64,000 bases of DNA from Pseudomonas sp. 8Z (GCF_902506535.1 NZ_LR733824.1:124001-188000); one strand, 5' to 3'. Positions 10,662 through 19,717 are shown, numbered from the stretch's first letter. Notes: a model not told the origin generated them from the sequence alone. Numbers and translations: made by a program.

Positions 10662-11762
10662 ATGCTGAAAACCCTTCCTACCTTGCTGGGCGCTGCGTTG
10701 CTGTTCAGTGTCTCGGTGCAGGCCAATGATTACCTGATCGAAACCTTGACCGAGGGCCTGGAGCACCCTTGGTCGCTGGCTTTTCTGCCGGATGGGCGCA
10801 TGCTGGTGACCGAGCGCGTCGGACGCCTGCGTTTGATCGAGGCCGATGGTCGGTTGGTCGAAGACCCGGTTGCCGGGCTGCCGGAGGCTTTCATCGCCGC
10901 TCAGGCCGGTTTGATGGAGGTGGCGCTCGACCCGGATTACCCGGATACCCGCTGGCTGTACCTGAGCTATGCCCATGGTGATGTCGAGGCCAACAACACC
11001 CGACTGATCCGTGCGCGACTGGTGGGGGGCGAACTGCGTGACGTCGAAGTGTTGTTTACCGCTCAGCCGCTCAAGGCTGGCGCTGCGCATTATGGCGGGC
11101 GCATTGCCTTTCTCGCGGACAAAACCCTGGTGCTGACCCTGGGCGATGGTTTCGACTGGCGCGAGCAGGCGCAGAACCCGGCCAATCACCTAGGCAAGAT
11201 CGTGCGCCTTAACCGTGATGGCAGCGTGCCGCAGGACAACCCGCTGCTGGCGCAGCAGGGCGCTGCCGCAGAAATCTACAGCCTGGGCCACCGCAACGTG
11301 CAGGGCATCGTCTTCGATGCCGAGAGTGGCCGACTGTATAGCCATGAGCATGGCCCGCGCGGCGGTGATGAGTTGAACCTGATCCAGGCCGGGCAGAACT
11401 ACGGCTGGCCATTGGCGACCTTCGGTGTTGACTACACCGGTGCGCTGGTCAGCCCTTACACCCAATTGCCAGGCCTGATCTCGCCGTTGCTGCACTGGAC
11501 GCCCTCGGTTGCGCCCTCAAGCCTGACGCAGTATCGCGGCACGCTATTCCCTGATTGGCAGGGGGACCTGTTCGCCGCCACCTTGGCTGAGCGTAGCGTG
11601 CGGCGTATCCGTCTGCACGACGGCATGCTGGCGGGCGAGGAAGTGTTATTCGAGGAATTGGGTGAGCGTATCCGCGATGTGCGCAGCGGGCCGGACGGCG
11701 CGCTCTATCTGCTCACCGACAATGCTGAGGGGCGCCTGCTGCGGGTCGTGCCGAGCGACTGA
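10662..11762 (+). CDS. PQQ-dependent aldose sugar dehydrogenase (YliI/Asd family)
   Basis: The ATG at 10662 starts a Sec signal peptide (MLKTLPTLLGAALLFSVSVQA), giving 366 aa and a periplasmic enzyme. The sequence has the six-bladed soluble-GDH pattern: EHPWSLAFLPDG near the start, HYGGRIAF, a central LGDGFDWREQAQ segment and the calcium/PQQ-region HEHGPRGGDELN. Relatives oxidise aldoses at the expense of PQQ. Physiological substrate and electron acceptor are unknown. A frame opening further upstream at 10563 overlaps the membrane-protein gene and lacks a signal, so it is not the start. Confidence 0.88.
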   Translation: MLKTLPTLLGAALLFSVSVQANDYLIETLTEGLEHPWSLAFLPDGRMLVTERVGRLRLIEADGRLVEDPVAGLPEAFIAAQAGLMEVALDPDYPDTRWLYLSYAHGDVEANNTRLIRARLVGGELRDVEVLFTAQPLKAGAAHYGGRIAFLADKTLVLTLGDGFDWREQAQNPANHLGKIVRLNRDGSVPQDNPLLAQQGAAAEIYSLGHRNVQGIVFDAESGRLYSHEHGPRGGDELNLIQAGQNYGWPLATFGVDYTGALVSPYTQLPGLISPLLHWTPSVAPSSLTQYRGTLFPDWQGDLFAATLAERSVRRIRLHDGMLAGEEVLFEELGERIRDVRSGPDGALYLLTDNAEGRLLRVVPSD

Positions 11763-11808
11763 GGCGCGTTACACTGCACGCTCCTTCCTTCGCATTGGGC
11801 ATGTACCG

Positions 11809-12294
11809 GTGAAATACCTCCAGGGCTATCCGGTGGCCATCCAGCAGCAGGTGCGCCAGTTGATTGCCGATGATCGTCTGGGCGGCTACCTGGCTCAGCG
11901 TTATCCCGGCCGCCATGACGTGCAGAGCGACAAGGCGCTGTACGGTTATGTCATGGCCCTCAAGCACGAGCACCTGAAGAACGCACCGGCCGTCGATAAG
12001 GTGCTCTACGACAATCGACTCGACCTCACTCACCGCGCCCTCGGTCTGCACACGGCTATCTCACGGGTGCAGGGCGGCAAGCTCAAGGCGAAGAAGGAAA
12101 TTCGCGTGGCGTCGCTGTTTCGCGATGCCGCGCCGGTTTTTCTGCAGATGATCGTGGTGCATGAACTGGCGCACCTGAAGGAGTCCGAGCACAACAAGGC
12201 CTTCTACAAACTCTGCGAGCACATGTTGCCTGGCTATGCGCAGATCGAGTTCGATCTGCGCATGTATCTGACCTGGCGCGAGATGAGTGCTTAG
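11809..12294 (+). CDS. YgjP-like M48-type metallopeptidase
   Basis: A GTG at 11809 is used because the nearby ATG at 11801 stops after three codons and is out of frame. This gives 161 aa. HELAHLKESEH (residues 118-128) is the zinc motif HExxH with a downstream acidic/His segment, as in YgjP/DUF45 proteins; NKAFYKLCEHMLPGY is also typical. The cellular role is poorly known. The stop codon TAG spans the boundary of a MITE-like element: TA comes from the target site and G is the element's first base. Confidence 0.82.
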   Translation: MKYLQGYPVAIQQQVRQLIADDRLGGYLAQRYPGRHDVQSDKALYGYVMALKHEHLKNAPAVDKVLYDNRLDLTHRALGLHTAISRVQGGKLKAKKEIRVASLFRDAAPVFLQMIVVHELAHLKESEHNKAFYKLCEHMLPGYAQIEFDLRMYLTWREMSA

Positions 12295-12499
12295 AGCCTG
12301 TTCATGATCTTTCAGCTCAGTTTCGTCGTTTTTTCATCTGATTGGTGAAAGCGGCCGTTCGCGATCTTGTTGGAGGGACTTTAGCCGCGAGCTCTTTGCC
12401 CCCCAATAAAGCTCGGGGCTGAAGCCCCTCCCAGGTGTTCACCGACCGCTTTTGCTTTGTAGTTGCCGCTTTAGGCGCATAAAGGTCGTGAACAGGTTC
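12294..12499. mobile_element. MITE-like element, copy 1 (206 bp)
   Basis: The terminal inverted repeats are GAGCCTGTTCATGATCTTT at the left and, read inward from the right, GAACCTGTTCACGACCTTT. The element is flanked by TTA on both sides (12291-12293 and 12500-12502). It has no coding capacity. The interior differs from the other copies and contains a REP-type hairpin (about 12369-12433). It separates two convergent genes, and the flanking TTA forms part of both stop codons. Ends starting with GAG and a 3-bp TNA duplication suggest mobilisation by an IS5-superfamily transposase, an inference. Confidence 0.72.
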
Positions 12500-12982
12500 T
12501 TAGAGCACCTCGACCACTTCGAAATGCTGCTGGCGGCCCGCCAGATGCAGGCTGATTTCATCGCCTGGCTGTTTGCCCAGTAGCAGCCGACCGAGTGGCG
12601 CGGCGCTGCCGATGACCTGAACGGTCTGCTCGCCGATGTGTAGTTTCATGCTGGCGCCGGGTGGGCCGAGCAGCAGCCACTGCGGCCTGCCTTCGGCATC
12701 GAGTAACTGGATCAGTGCGCCGAGAGCGATGCCTTGCGCGGTATCGAATGGCCGTGGGCGCAACTGGCGCCAGGTGATCAGTGTCTGGCGCAGTTCCTCG
12801 ACACGGCGTGCCTGACCGCTGGCCAGGTAGGCTGCCTCCAGGCCGAGGGTGTCGTATTTGTTCTCGGCGATGTTTTCTTCGTGGGTCGCTGTTTCGTGGG
12901 CGCTGAGCGCTGCCTGATGCGCTTGGTCGAGGTCGGCTTGCAGATGAGCCAGCACCTGCTGCTGTAGCTGGGTCTTGTCCAT
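12500..12982 (-). CDS. GreA/GreB-family transcript-cleavage-like factor
   Basis: The ATG at 12982 starts MDKTQLQQQV and gives 160 aa. The N-terminal half is a long helical hairpin (about residues 1-75), and the C-terminal half is a GreA/GreB beta domain (GALIQLLDAEGRPQWLLLGP ... SPLGRLLLGKQPGDEI-like, here AAPLGRLLLGKQPGDEI). True Gre factors bind the RNA polymerase secondary channel. Whether the acidic hairpin-tip residues for cleavage are kept (HETATHEENIAENKYD region) is not certain. Its TAA stop overlaps the MITE target site. Confidence 0.75.
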   Translation of the reverse strand: MDKTQLQQQVLAHLQADLDQAHQAALSAHETATHEENIAENKYDTLGLEAAYLASGQARRVEELRQTLITWRQLRPRPFDTAQGIALGALIQLLDAEGRPQWLLLGPPGASMKLHIGEQTVQVIGSAAPLGRLLLGKQPGDEISLHLAGRQQHFEVVEVL

Positions 12983-13011
12983 GGTCGGAGTCGCGAGCGG
13001 CAAAGCCGCGT

Positions 13012-14835
13012 TTATCCCAGGCCGCTGCCCGGCTGTCCAGGCCCTTGAGTGGGTGCATTGGCCAGGCATATGCGATTACGACCTTCGGCCTTGGCCTGAT
13101 ACATGGCTGCATCGGCGCGGCGGATCAGGCTGGTGACATCGTCGGCGCGATGGCTCATGGCGATGCCGATGCTGGCGCCGACACGCACGCTGCGGCTCTC
13201 GATGTACATGGGTGTATCCAGGCCTTCGAGTAGGCGTTTGGCCAGTTGCAGGGCATCTGCGGCTGATGGCAGGTGTTCGCAAATGGCGACGAACTCGTCA
13301 CCGCCCAGGCGTGCCGGTAGATCCATCTCGCGCAGGTACTGGCGTAGGCGTTGCGCCACCTGTGCCAGTACCAGGTCGCCGAAGGCATGGCCGTATTGAT
13401 CGTTGATGGACTTGAAGCCGTCGAGGTCGATCAGCATGACAGCCACGGGGGCGTGACTGCGCAGGCCGCGTTTGAGGGCCTGATCGAGTTGCTGCTGCAG
13501 GGCGTTGCGATTGGCCAGGCCGGTCAGCGGATCTTCCAGCGCCAGTTGGCGCAGGCGCTGGTTGGCTTGTTCGAGGGCCTCGGTGCGCTCGGTAACGCGT
13601 TTTTCCAGGGTGCGCTCGCTGTCTTGCAGGGCGGCCTCGCGCTGGCGCTTGTGGGCATTGAAGCGTGCGGCGAGGGCGAAGGACAACAGGATCATCTCCA
13701 GGCCTGAGCCGATCTGCATGGCGTAGAGGGTGAAGAAGTTCGACGGAACCAGAGCGAAGTTGCGCAGCGCCAGGGCCACGGCGCCGCTCAGTAGCAGCAG
13801 CCAGGCCAGCGCGAACAGGCGTGCACCGGGCACGCGGTAGCCTATGCAAACGAAGCTGGTGATTAGCAGCATTAGGGTCACGATCAGGCCAGTGGCGGAC
13901 ATCGTCTGCAGGGCGCGTTGTACCGGTAGCAGCAGCGTTGCCACTACTGCCAGGGCACTGGCCAGGCACAGCACCTGCAGCACGCGATCCCAGCGTGGCA
14001 GCCATTGACGGGTACCCAGAAAACTGCGGGCGAACACGGCTGAGAGCAGTGCGGCCATGGTCAGGCTGACAGGCAACATGCGGTTGCTCCAAGGCGCGGC
14101 CTGTGGCCATAGGTACTGGGCGCCGAGGCCATTGAGCGAGAGCACGGCCAGGGCGAAGGCGACCATGAACAGCACGTAGTTGAGGAAGGGGCGCTCGCGC
14201 AGGGCCAGGAACAGCAGCAGGTTGTACAAGCCGAGGGCAATCAGCACGCCGCAGTAGATGGCGTGCGCCAGGTAGCCGTTCTGGCTGTGCTGTTCGAAAT
14301 CTCGCTCCGACATCAGCATGCCACTGAGGGTCATGCTGCCGAGCGAGTCCGCGCGCAGGTACAGGGTGCGCTGCTCACCCGGTTGCAGCACGATTTCGAA
14401 CACTGGATAGCGATGGCCAATGGCGCGTTCGGCGTAAGGCACGGTGTCGCCGCTGCGTGACTCGCGCACGCCATCGGCGCCGATGTCGTAGAGGCGCACT
14501 TCATCCAGCGAGGCGTAGTTCAGTTCCAGTCGCCAGTGCAGCAGTCGTTCGGCGTTGGACTGCAGGTTCAGGCGTAGCCAGACCACGCCGGAGATATAGC
14601 CGAAGCTCAGATCGCGCCGCGTGTTGGCCGGGGTGAAGGCGGCATCGGCGGCGCGAACCTGATCCAGACTCAGGCTGGCATTGGCGTCGAGTAGAAAGTC
14701 TGCTGTTTCGTACAGATCTTGCGCCGTGCTGGTGTCGTTCAGGAGGGTGGTGGCCCAGGCATTGGGCAGCAGCAGATACAGCAGTAGAAGCAGCCAGGGA
14801 GTTGAGGTGCGTGTGTGGCGGCGGGCGACAAGCAT
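13012..14835 (-). CDS. 7TMR-DISM diguanylate cyclase
   Basis: The ATG at 14835 is preferred because it starts a signal peptide (LLLLLYLLLPNAWA); in-frame ATGs at 14868 and 14889 are alternatives. The 607-aa protein has an extracytoplasmic 7TMR-DISM sensor domain, seven membrane segments, a short coiled coil (about 395-435) and a GGDEF domain. The active site is GGDEF near residue 510. An allosteric RxxD (REMD) sits five residues before it, so product inhibition is expected. It makes c-di-GMP from GTP. The sensed ligand is unknown. The GreA-like gene lies 29 bp downstream. Confidence 0.88.
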   Translation of the reverse strand: MLVARRHTRTSTPWLLLLLYLLLPNAWATTLLNDTSTAQDLYETADFLLDANASLSLDQVRAADAAFTPANTRRDLSFGYISGVVWLRLNLQSNAERLLHWRLELNYASLDEVRLYDIGADGVRESRSGDTVPYAERAIGHRYPVFEIVLQPGEQRTLYLRADSLGSMTLSGMLMSERDFEQHSQNGYLAHAIYCGVLIALGLYNLLLFLALRERPFLNYVLFMVAFALAVLSLNGLGAQYLWPQAAPWSNRMLPVSLTMAALLSAVFARSFLGTRQWLPRWDRVLQVLCLASALAVVATLLLPVQRALQTMSATGLIVTLMLLITSFVCIGYRVPGARLFALAWLLLLSGAVALALRNFALVPSNFFTLYAMQIGSGLEMILLSFALAARFNAHKRQREAALQDSERTLEKRVTERTEALEQANQRLRQLALEDPLTGLANRNALQQQLDQALKRGLRSHAPVAVMLIDLDGFKSINDQYGHAFGDLVLAQVAQRLRQYLREMDLPARLGGDEFVAICEHLPSAADALQLAKRLLEGLDTPMYIESRSVRVGASIGIAMSHRADDVTSLIRRADAAMYQAKAEGRNRICLANAPTQGPGQPGSGLG

Positions 14836-14942
14836 CGGGTGGCCCCGAATTATCGGTGTTTTCCGCATACTGGCAGAAAGCTGCCGCATGTCGCTAGTGT
14901 GTGGCGAAAAAACAGGAAGTGTCAGCTAAATGGCGTCATCTT

Positions 14943-17135
14943 TCAGGTTTTCGTAGGCTCCGCCGTGTGACTTTGCTTGTGCAGATGCGCGCCGAGCGTA
15001 CGCAGGGGGGCGAGCTGTCGGCTGATCAGTGCCAGTTGCGTTTGCACCAGACGTTGGCGCTCATCGGCATCCTCGGCAATTTGCTCCAGGTCCAAGGCAA
15101 GTTGCTGTTCGCTGTCGCTATGGATGGCCAGTGGTTGCTTGTCGAGCAGCCCCGCGGCGATTTCGTCGAGGCTGTCGGCAATGCGTTCGGCGTGCTCCAG
15201 CAGGCGCGCCTGTTCGGTTTCGGGCAGACGTTCGCCACGGTGAGCGCCAAGTGCCGAGAGGTAGCTGAGCAGGGTGTGCGACAACACCAGGAAGCGAAAG
15301 CCCAGGTCGGCGTCCTTACGGAAGTGCCCAGGTTCCATCAGCATGTTGCCGAGCGTGGTGGACAGCGCGGCATCGGCGTTGTGTGCGTTGCGTCGGGCCA
15401 GGCGGTAGCCGAGGTCGTCGCGCTTGCCTTGGGTGTATTGGGTGATGATCTGGCGCAGGTAGGCGCTGTTGCAGCTCAGGGTGCTGGCGAGCATGCGCCC
15501 CAGGCGTCGGCCCTGCCAGTCCGGCAGGATCAGGAACACTGCCAGGCCGGCGATCAGGCTGCCGAGCAGGGTATCGACCAGGCGCGGGACGAACAGGCTG
15601 TAGCTATTGCCGACCTGATTGAAGCAGAACAGCACCAGTAGGGTGATGGCGGCTGTGGCCAAGGTGTAACGGGTGGCGCGGGTGGTGAAGAAAACCACCC
15701 CGGCGATCACGGCAAACAGCGCCTGTACGCGCGGGTCAGGGAACAGATCGAACAGCGCCCAGCCCAGTGCCAGACCGAGCACGGTGCCGACGACTCGTTG
15801 CACCAGCTTGATACGGGTGGCGCCGTAGTTGGGTTGGCAGACGAACAGGGTGGTGAGCAGGATCCAGTAGCCTTGCGCCGGGTGGATCAGGTGCAGCAGG
15901 CCATAACCGGCAGCCAGGGCGATGGACAGGCGCAGGGCGTGGCGGAACAGCAGCGAGGTCGGAGTGAGCTGCTGGCCAATGCGCTCGACCATTTCACGTA
16001 ACGAGTGTGGCTCGCGGTCGAGCAGGCTGCTGTCCTGCTCCTCGGCCAGGGCATCGGGGTTGCTGGCCTTGCTCAGAAGCTGATCGAGCGTGGCCAGATT
16101 GCCGGCCAGCGCGCCGAGCGAGCGCAGCAGGCGACGCCAAGCCGGGTTGCTCTGCAGGTGCAGATGATCAAGCGAGGCGTGCAGGTCTTCCAGAGCTTGG
16201 CTGCACAGCTCGCGGTATTCGAATGGCTGGCGCAGCTCGATGGCTCCGGCCAGGCGCTCGCAGGCCTCGCCATGCAGACGCAGCAGGCGCTGGCAGCGAA
16301 ACAGCACGTCGCTGTGGAAGAACGCCTCGGCCAGTTCGTTGTACGGGTAGTGCGAGGAGCTGGCGCGCTCGTGGATGTCCTGAGCGAGGAAGTACAGCTT
16401 GAGGTAACGGCTGACCTTGGGGCCGGGGCGACCGTTGCCGACCCGATGCAAGATGATCTCCTTGGCCGCGTTTAGCGCCGACACCACCCGCCCGTTCTGC
16501 TGCGCTAGGGCTAGGCGACGAGGCTCTACATCAAGCTGACGCAGCGGCTCGAACAGCGCCGCCTTGAGTTTGAGGTACTTGCCTAGCTCGCGGAACAGAC
16601 GGGCCAGCGCCAGTTGCACCGGCTGGTGGGCGAACAGGCCATGCCAGATCACCGAGAGCAAACCATACCAGGCGGCGCCGGCCACCAGCAGCAGGGGCTC
16701 CAGCCATAGCCCGGCGACGCCGCCGCGCTGCTCGACGCCGATCATGCTGTACACGGCCAGGATCAGCGTGCCCGAACCGAGGGTGGCAAAGCGCTCGCCC
16801 AGGGCGCCGAGCATGGTCAGGGAAAAGGCCGAAAGCGCCAGGGCAATGACGAACAGCCAGGGGTAGGGGAAGAGTGCTTCCACCGCATAGGCGGCGGCGC
16901 TGAAGCACAGCAGCGTCACCAGCACGCTGCCCAGGCGGCCCTGCCAACTATCGTCGGTTTCGGTCAGGGCGCAGGCGATGACGCCGAGGAACAGCGGGAT
17001 CAGGCCATGCGTCCAGTCCTGCCACCAGCACAACGCCAAGGCCCCGGCCAGGGCGATGAACACCCGCAGGCCGCTGCTGAACTTGTCCAGCGCCCAGAGG
17101 CGGCGAAGGGATTGGCGAAGGCTGGGGCGGGGCAT
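14943..17135 (-). CDS. yccS: YccS/YhfK-family inner-membrane protein (FUSC domains)
   Basis: The 730-aa protein has two membrane blocks of about six segments each (near residues 20-150 and 400-520), separated and followed by soluble helical regions. This is the YccS/FUSC layout, related to aromatic-acid exporters such as AaeB. HGLIPLFLGVIACALTETDD near residue 45 is typical. Substrate is unknown. It starts next to a 1-kb gene-free region full of repeats. Confidence 0.82.
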   Translation of the reverse strand: MPRPSLRQSLRRLWALDKFSSGLRVFIALAGALALCWWQDWTHGLIPLFLGVIACALTETDDSWQGRLGSVLVTLLCFSAAAYAVEALFPYPWLFVIALALSAFSLTMLGALGERFATLGSGTLILAVYSMIGVEQRGGVAGLWLEPLLLVAGAAWYGLLSVIWHGLFAHQPVQLALARLFRELGKYLKLKAALFEPLRQLDVEPRRLALAQQNGRVVSALNAAKEIILHRVGNGRPGPKVSRYLKLYFLAQDIHERASSSHYPYNELAEAFFHSDVLFRCQRLLRLHGEACERLAGAIELRQPFEYRELCSQALEDLHASLDHLHLQSNPAWRRLLRSLGALAGNLATLDQLLSKASNPDALAEEQDSSLLDREPHSLREMVERIGQQLTPTSLLFRHALRLSIALAAGYGLLHLIHPAQGYWILLTTLFVCQPNYGATRIKLVQRVVGTVLGLALGWALFDLFPDPRVQALFAVIAGVVFFTTRATRYTLATAAITLLVLFCFNQVGNSYSLFVPRLVDTLLGSLIAGLAVFLILPDWQGRRLGRMLASTLSCNSAYLRQIITQYTQGKRDDLGYRLARRNAHNADAALSTTLGNMLMEPGHFRKDADLGFRFLVLSHTLLSYLSALGAHRGERLPETEQARLLEHAERIADSLDEIAAGLLDKQPLAIHSDSEQQLALDLEQIAEDADERQRLVQTQLALISRQLAPLRTLGAHLHKQSHTAEPTKT

Positions 17136-17194
17136 ACTAGGCCTTGTCTGAAACGATGCGAGCAGACTACCCGAGTCGGGCGCCTCTAAGAACT

Positions 17195-17209
17195 ACCTGC
17201 GTTGCCATT
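17195..17209. repeat. Short repeat shared with the remnant at 19.7 kb
   Basis: The 15-bp string ACCTGCGTTGCCATT occurs here and, reverse-complemented, at 19747-19761. It lies between a 7-bp inverted pair, GCCTCTA and TAGAGGC (about 17182-17239). It may be a decayed mobile-element end. Confidence 0.35.
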
Positions 17210-17240
17210 GCTGCGTTTAAAACAGGTTCAAATAGAGGCT

Positions 17241-17556
17241 CTTGATACCGGACTGGCAAGTTTGTGAGTTGGCTTGTTGGCTGTTCTGGACGCCGCTGCT
17301 GTGTGTTCAGCAATTCCGGGTTTCGCCCCCTCGGGCGACTCACTTTTCTTTGAGCTGCGCAAAGAAAAGTAAGCAAAAGAAACGCACCCCCGCCATCCGG
17401 GTCTCGCTGCGCTCGACTTCCCTCACTCCGGCACCGCTCCGGGGTCGGCGTACATGGGCCATCCTTGGCCCATTACGCCTCTCGCGGCATCCATGCCGCT
17501 CGCCCCCTGCGCAATGCCTACGTTCGGCCTCCTGAAGGGGGACTTAGCGCGCCTGA
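17241..17556. repeat. Long intergenic repeat, left arm (about 315 bp)
   Basis: This unit begins CTTGATACCGGACTGGCAA and continues through TTTCGCCC..TCGGGCGACTCACTTT, an AAAGTAAGCAAAAG block, a CATCCGG/CTCACTCC block, GGCCATCC..GGCCCAT and CGCGGCATCCATGCCGCTCG, ending near GCGCGCCTGAA. The same blocks recur in the same order, inverted, at 17713-18018. Open frames run through it but have no ribosome-binding sites, and the conservation ignores reading frame. I treat it as a non-coding repeat. Confidence 0.7.
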
Positions 17557-17712
17557 ACGAACGGGAACTTCAGGGTCTGCGCGGCGTGCTCTGGTAGCTG
17601 TGGAGTCGCGATTGGGTTGTCGAGTTAAACCAATAGTTTCATTAGCCGGCATCCCGGTCAGCCCGAAGGCTGACATATGTACAAGCACTCCACGCTTATT
17701 CTGGTTTACCTA

Positions 17713-18018
17713 GGTTTCAGGCGCGTGCAGAGCCCGTCCAGGAGGGCGAACGGAATCGTCGTGGAAGAGGTCGAGCGACATGGATGTCGCGAGAGCCGCG
17801 ATGGGCCATGGATGGCCCACCGCGGCGGGCCTCTGGAACGGCGATGGAGTGAGCGAACCCTCGCGCAGCGAGGGCCGGATGAAAGGGCGGAGGTTTTGGT
17901 TACTTTGCCCGCAAAGTGACTCGCCCGGGAGGGCGAAACCAGAAACATCAGCCAAAACGCGGCAATTCGGAACAAGCACCCATAAAAACGACAACCGTAT
18001 TGCCAGTCCGGTATCAAG
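17713..18018. repeat. Long intergenic repeat, right arm (inverted copy)
   Basis: This is a diverged inverted copy of 17241-17556. It ends with TTGCCAGTCCGGTATCAAG (18000-18018), the exact 19-bp reverse complement of the left arm's first bases. Internal blocks match with substitutions and small indels, for example ATGGGCCATGGATGGCCCA against the left arm's GGGCCATCCTTGGCCCAT. The two arms flank about 155 bp of apparently unique DNA. Confidence 0.7.
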
Positions 18019-18159
18019 ACTCCGAGCGTTTGACTCACCGCGTTCGCTCTTCGTGGCAGCCTTGTCGAGGTGGTGATAGCGTCGCCGGTTGCACGATCAG
18101 TCCGCGATATGTTCTTTGCCAACGAAGAACCGTTCGTTCTGAACATCGAGGAGAAGACC

Positions 18160-18843
18160 ATGCTAGAGCTGTATGAACTGTGCGGTGCCGACCGTGAGTT
18201 GCTGTTTTCCCCCTATTGCTGGCGGGTGCGCCTGGCCCTGGCGCACAAGGGATTGGATTTTCACAGCCACCCGATGCGCTTCGGTGAGAAGCAATTGATC
18301 GCGTTTTCCGGGCAGAAACTGGTGCCGGTGCTGGTCGACGACGGCCAGGCGGTACACGACAGCGTCGCCATCTTCGCCCACCTTGATGCGCGTTATCCGC
18401 AGCGGCCGCTGCTGGGTGAGGGCGCTGCTGCCGAACGCGCACGGCTGGTCGAACGTCTGAGTTTCCATGCGCTGCGTATGCCGCTGCTCAAGCTTCTGCT
18501 GTTGCGCGTCTATCAGGTTTGCGCCGAGCAAGACCGCGACTACTTTCGCAGCAGCCGTGAGCAGGCCTTTGGTATGCGCCTGGAGGACTTCGTCGACCCA
18601 CCGGGCGGCGAGCAGCAATTGCGTCAAGCATTGGCGCCTCTGGAGGCCTGGCTCGGCGACAAGCCTTATCTGGAGGGCGATGCAGCGGGTGCCTGCGATT
18701 ATCTGGTGGCTGGCATGCTGTTCTGGGCCTGGTGCCTGGGTGTGCAGCCCTGGGCCGAGGAATCGGCCGTTGGCGCCTGGTTCACGCGCATCCGCCAGGC
18801 TTATGAGCGCGACCACGGCCCGATCAAACGGGCCTCATTCTGA
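18160..18843 (+). CDS. Glutathione S-transferase family protein
   Basis: The ATG at 18160 follows GAGGAG 6 nt upstream and gives 227 aa; frames opening earlier lack this. Residues 1-80 are a thioredoxin-like domain starting LYELCGADRELLFSPYCWRVR, with the cis-proline motif LVPVLVDDGQAVHDSVAI. The rest is an all-helical C-terminal domain. A Ser-Pro-Tyr-Cys segment lies where GSTs keep their catalytic residue. Substrate unknown. A second GST gene follows after 14 bp, so the two form an operon. Confidence 0.85.
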   Translation: MLELYELCGADRELLFSPYCWRVRLALAHKGLDFHSHPMRFGEKQLIAFSGQKLVPVLVDDGQAVHDSVAIFAHLDARYPQRPLLGEGAAAERARLVERLSFHALRMPLLKLLLLRVYQVCAEQDRDYFRSSREQAFGMRLEDFVDPPGGEQQLRQALAPLEAWLGDKPYLEGDAAGACDYLVAGMLFWAWCLGVQPWAEESAVGAWFTRIRQAYERDHGPIKRASF

Positions 18844-18857
18844 GCACGGGAGGCAAT

Positions 18858-19547
18858 ATGATCGACCTGTACTACTGGACCACGCCGAATGGCCACAAGG
18901 TCAGCATCTTTCTTGAGGAGGCGGGGCTGGATTACCGCATTTGCCCGGTGCATATCGGCAAGGGCGAGCAGTTCACCCCCGAGTTCCTCAAGATTGCGCC
19001 GAATAACCGTATTCCGGCCATCGTCGATCAGGCGCCTGTCGACGGCGGCGAGCCCATCGCCCTCTTCGAGTCTGGTGCCATCCTCGAATACTTGGCCGAC
19101 AAGTGCGGGCAGTTCCTGCCGCGCGAGACACGGGCGCGCTTCGACGTGCTGCAGTGGCTGTATTGGCAGATGGCTGGCGTCGGGCCGATGGCCGGGCAGA
19201 ACCACCACTTCGTGCGTTACGCTCCCGAGCCGATTCCCTATGCCATCGACCGCTACGTGCGCGAGACGGCGCGCCTGTACGGCGTGCTCGACCGGCAATT
19301 GGCCGGGCGCGACTACGTGGCGGGTGATTACTCCATCGCCGACATGGCCATCTATCCCTGGGCCAAACTGTGGGAGCTGCAGCGGCAGACGATCGAGGAC
19401 TTCCCCAATATGGCTGCCTGGCTCGAACGCATCGCCGCGCGGCCTGCGGTGCAGCGTGCCTATGCCCTGGCGGAGAAGGTCAACGAAGACCCGCAGGCGC
19501 TGCTCAGCGCCGAGGCGCGTCGGCTGTTGTTCGGGCAGGGAAGTTAG
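18858..19547 (+). CDS. yfcG: Glutathione S-transferase, Nu-class (YfcG-like) disulfide reductase
   Basis: The 229-aa protein begins MIDLYYWTTPNGHKVSIFLEE. The TTPNGHK segment matches the Nu-class GSTs YfcG/YghU, which bind two glutathiones and reduce disulfides and peroxides. IPAIVD carries the cis-proline, and the C-terminal domain holds GDYSIADMAIYPW, the GST fold-stabilising motif. The stop codon TAG straddles the left end of MITE copy 2 (TA from the target site, G from the element). Confidence 0.85.
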   Translation: MIDLYYWTTPNGHKVSIFLEEAGLDYRICPVHIGKGEQFTPEFLKIAPNNRIPAIVDQAPVDGGEPIALFESGAILEYLADKCGQFLPRETRARFDVLQWLYWQMAGVGPMAGQNHHFVRYAPEPIPYAIDRYVRETARLYGVLDRQLAGRDYVAGDYSIADMAIYPWAKLWELQRQTIEDFPNMAAWLERIAARPAVQRAYALAEKVNEDPQALLSAEARRLLFGQGS

Positions 19548-19714
19548 AGCCTGTTCATGATTTTTAAGCTAATTTCTATCCGTTTTATCTGCAAAATCTT
19601 GCAATTTATGATGAGGCGGTGGGCTGAAGCCCACCCTACAGTTGCTCGGACCCGTAGGGTGGGCTTCAGCCCACCAATTTCGTTACACAGCGCAGAAAGA
19701 TCGTGAACAGGCTC
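19547..19714. mobile_element. MITE-like element, copy 2 (168 bp)
   Basis: The ends are GAGCCTGTTCATGAT on the left and ATCGTGAACAGGCTC on the right, flanked by TTA at 19544-19546 and 19715-19717. The centre is a large hairpin, GGTGGGCTGAAGCCCACC..GGTGGGCTTCAGCCCACC. Apart from six or seven differences it is the reverse complement of copy 3 at 63228-63396. No coding capacity. Confidence 0.82.
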
Positions 19715-19717
19715 TTA

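Noticed and set aside
17465-18161. Several 70-150-codon frames in the inverted repeat region
   Set aside because: They follow the repeat rather than a protein. Indels between arms break the frame and no ribosome-binding site precedes them.
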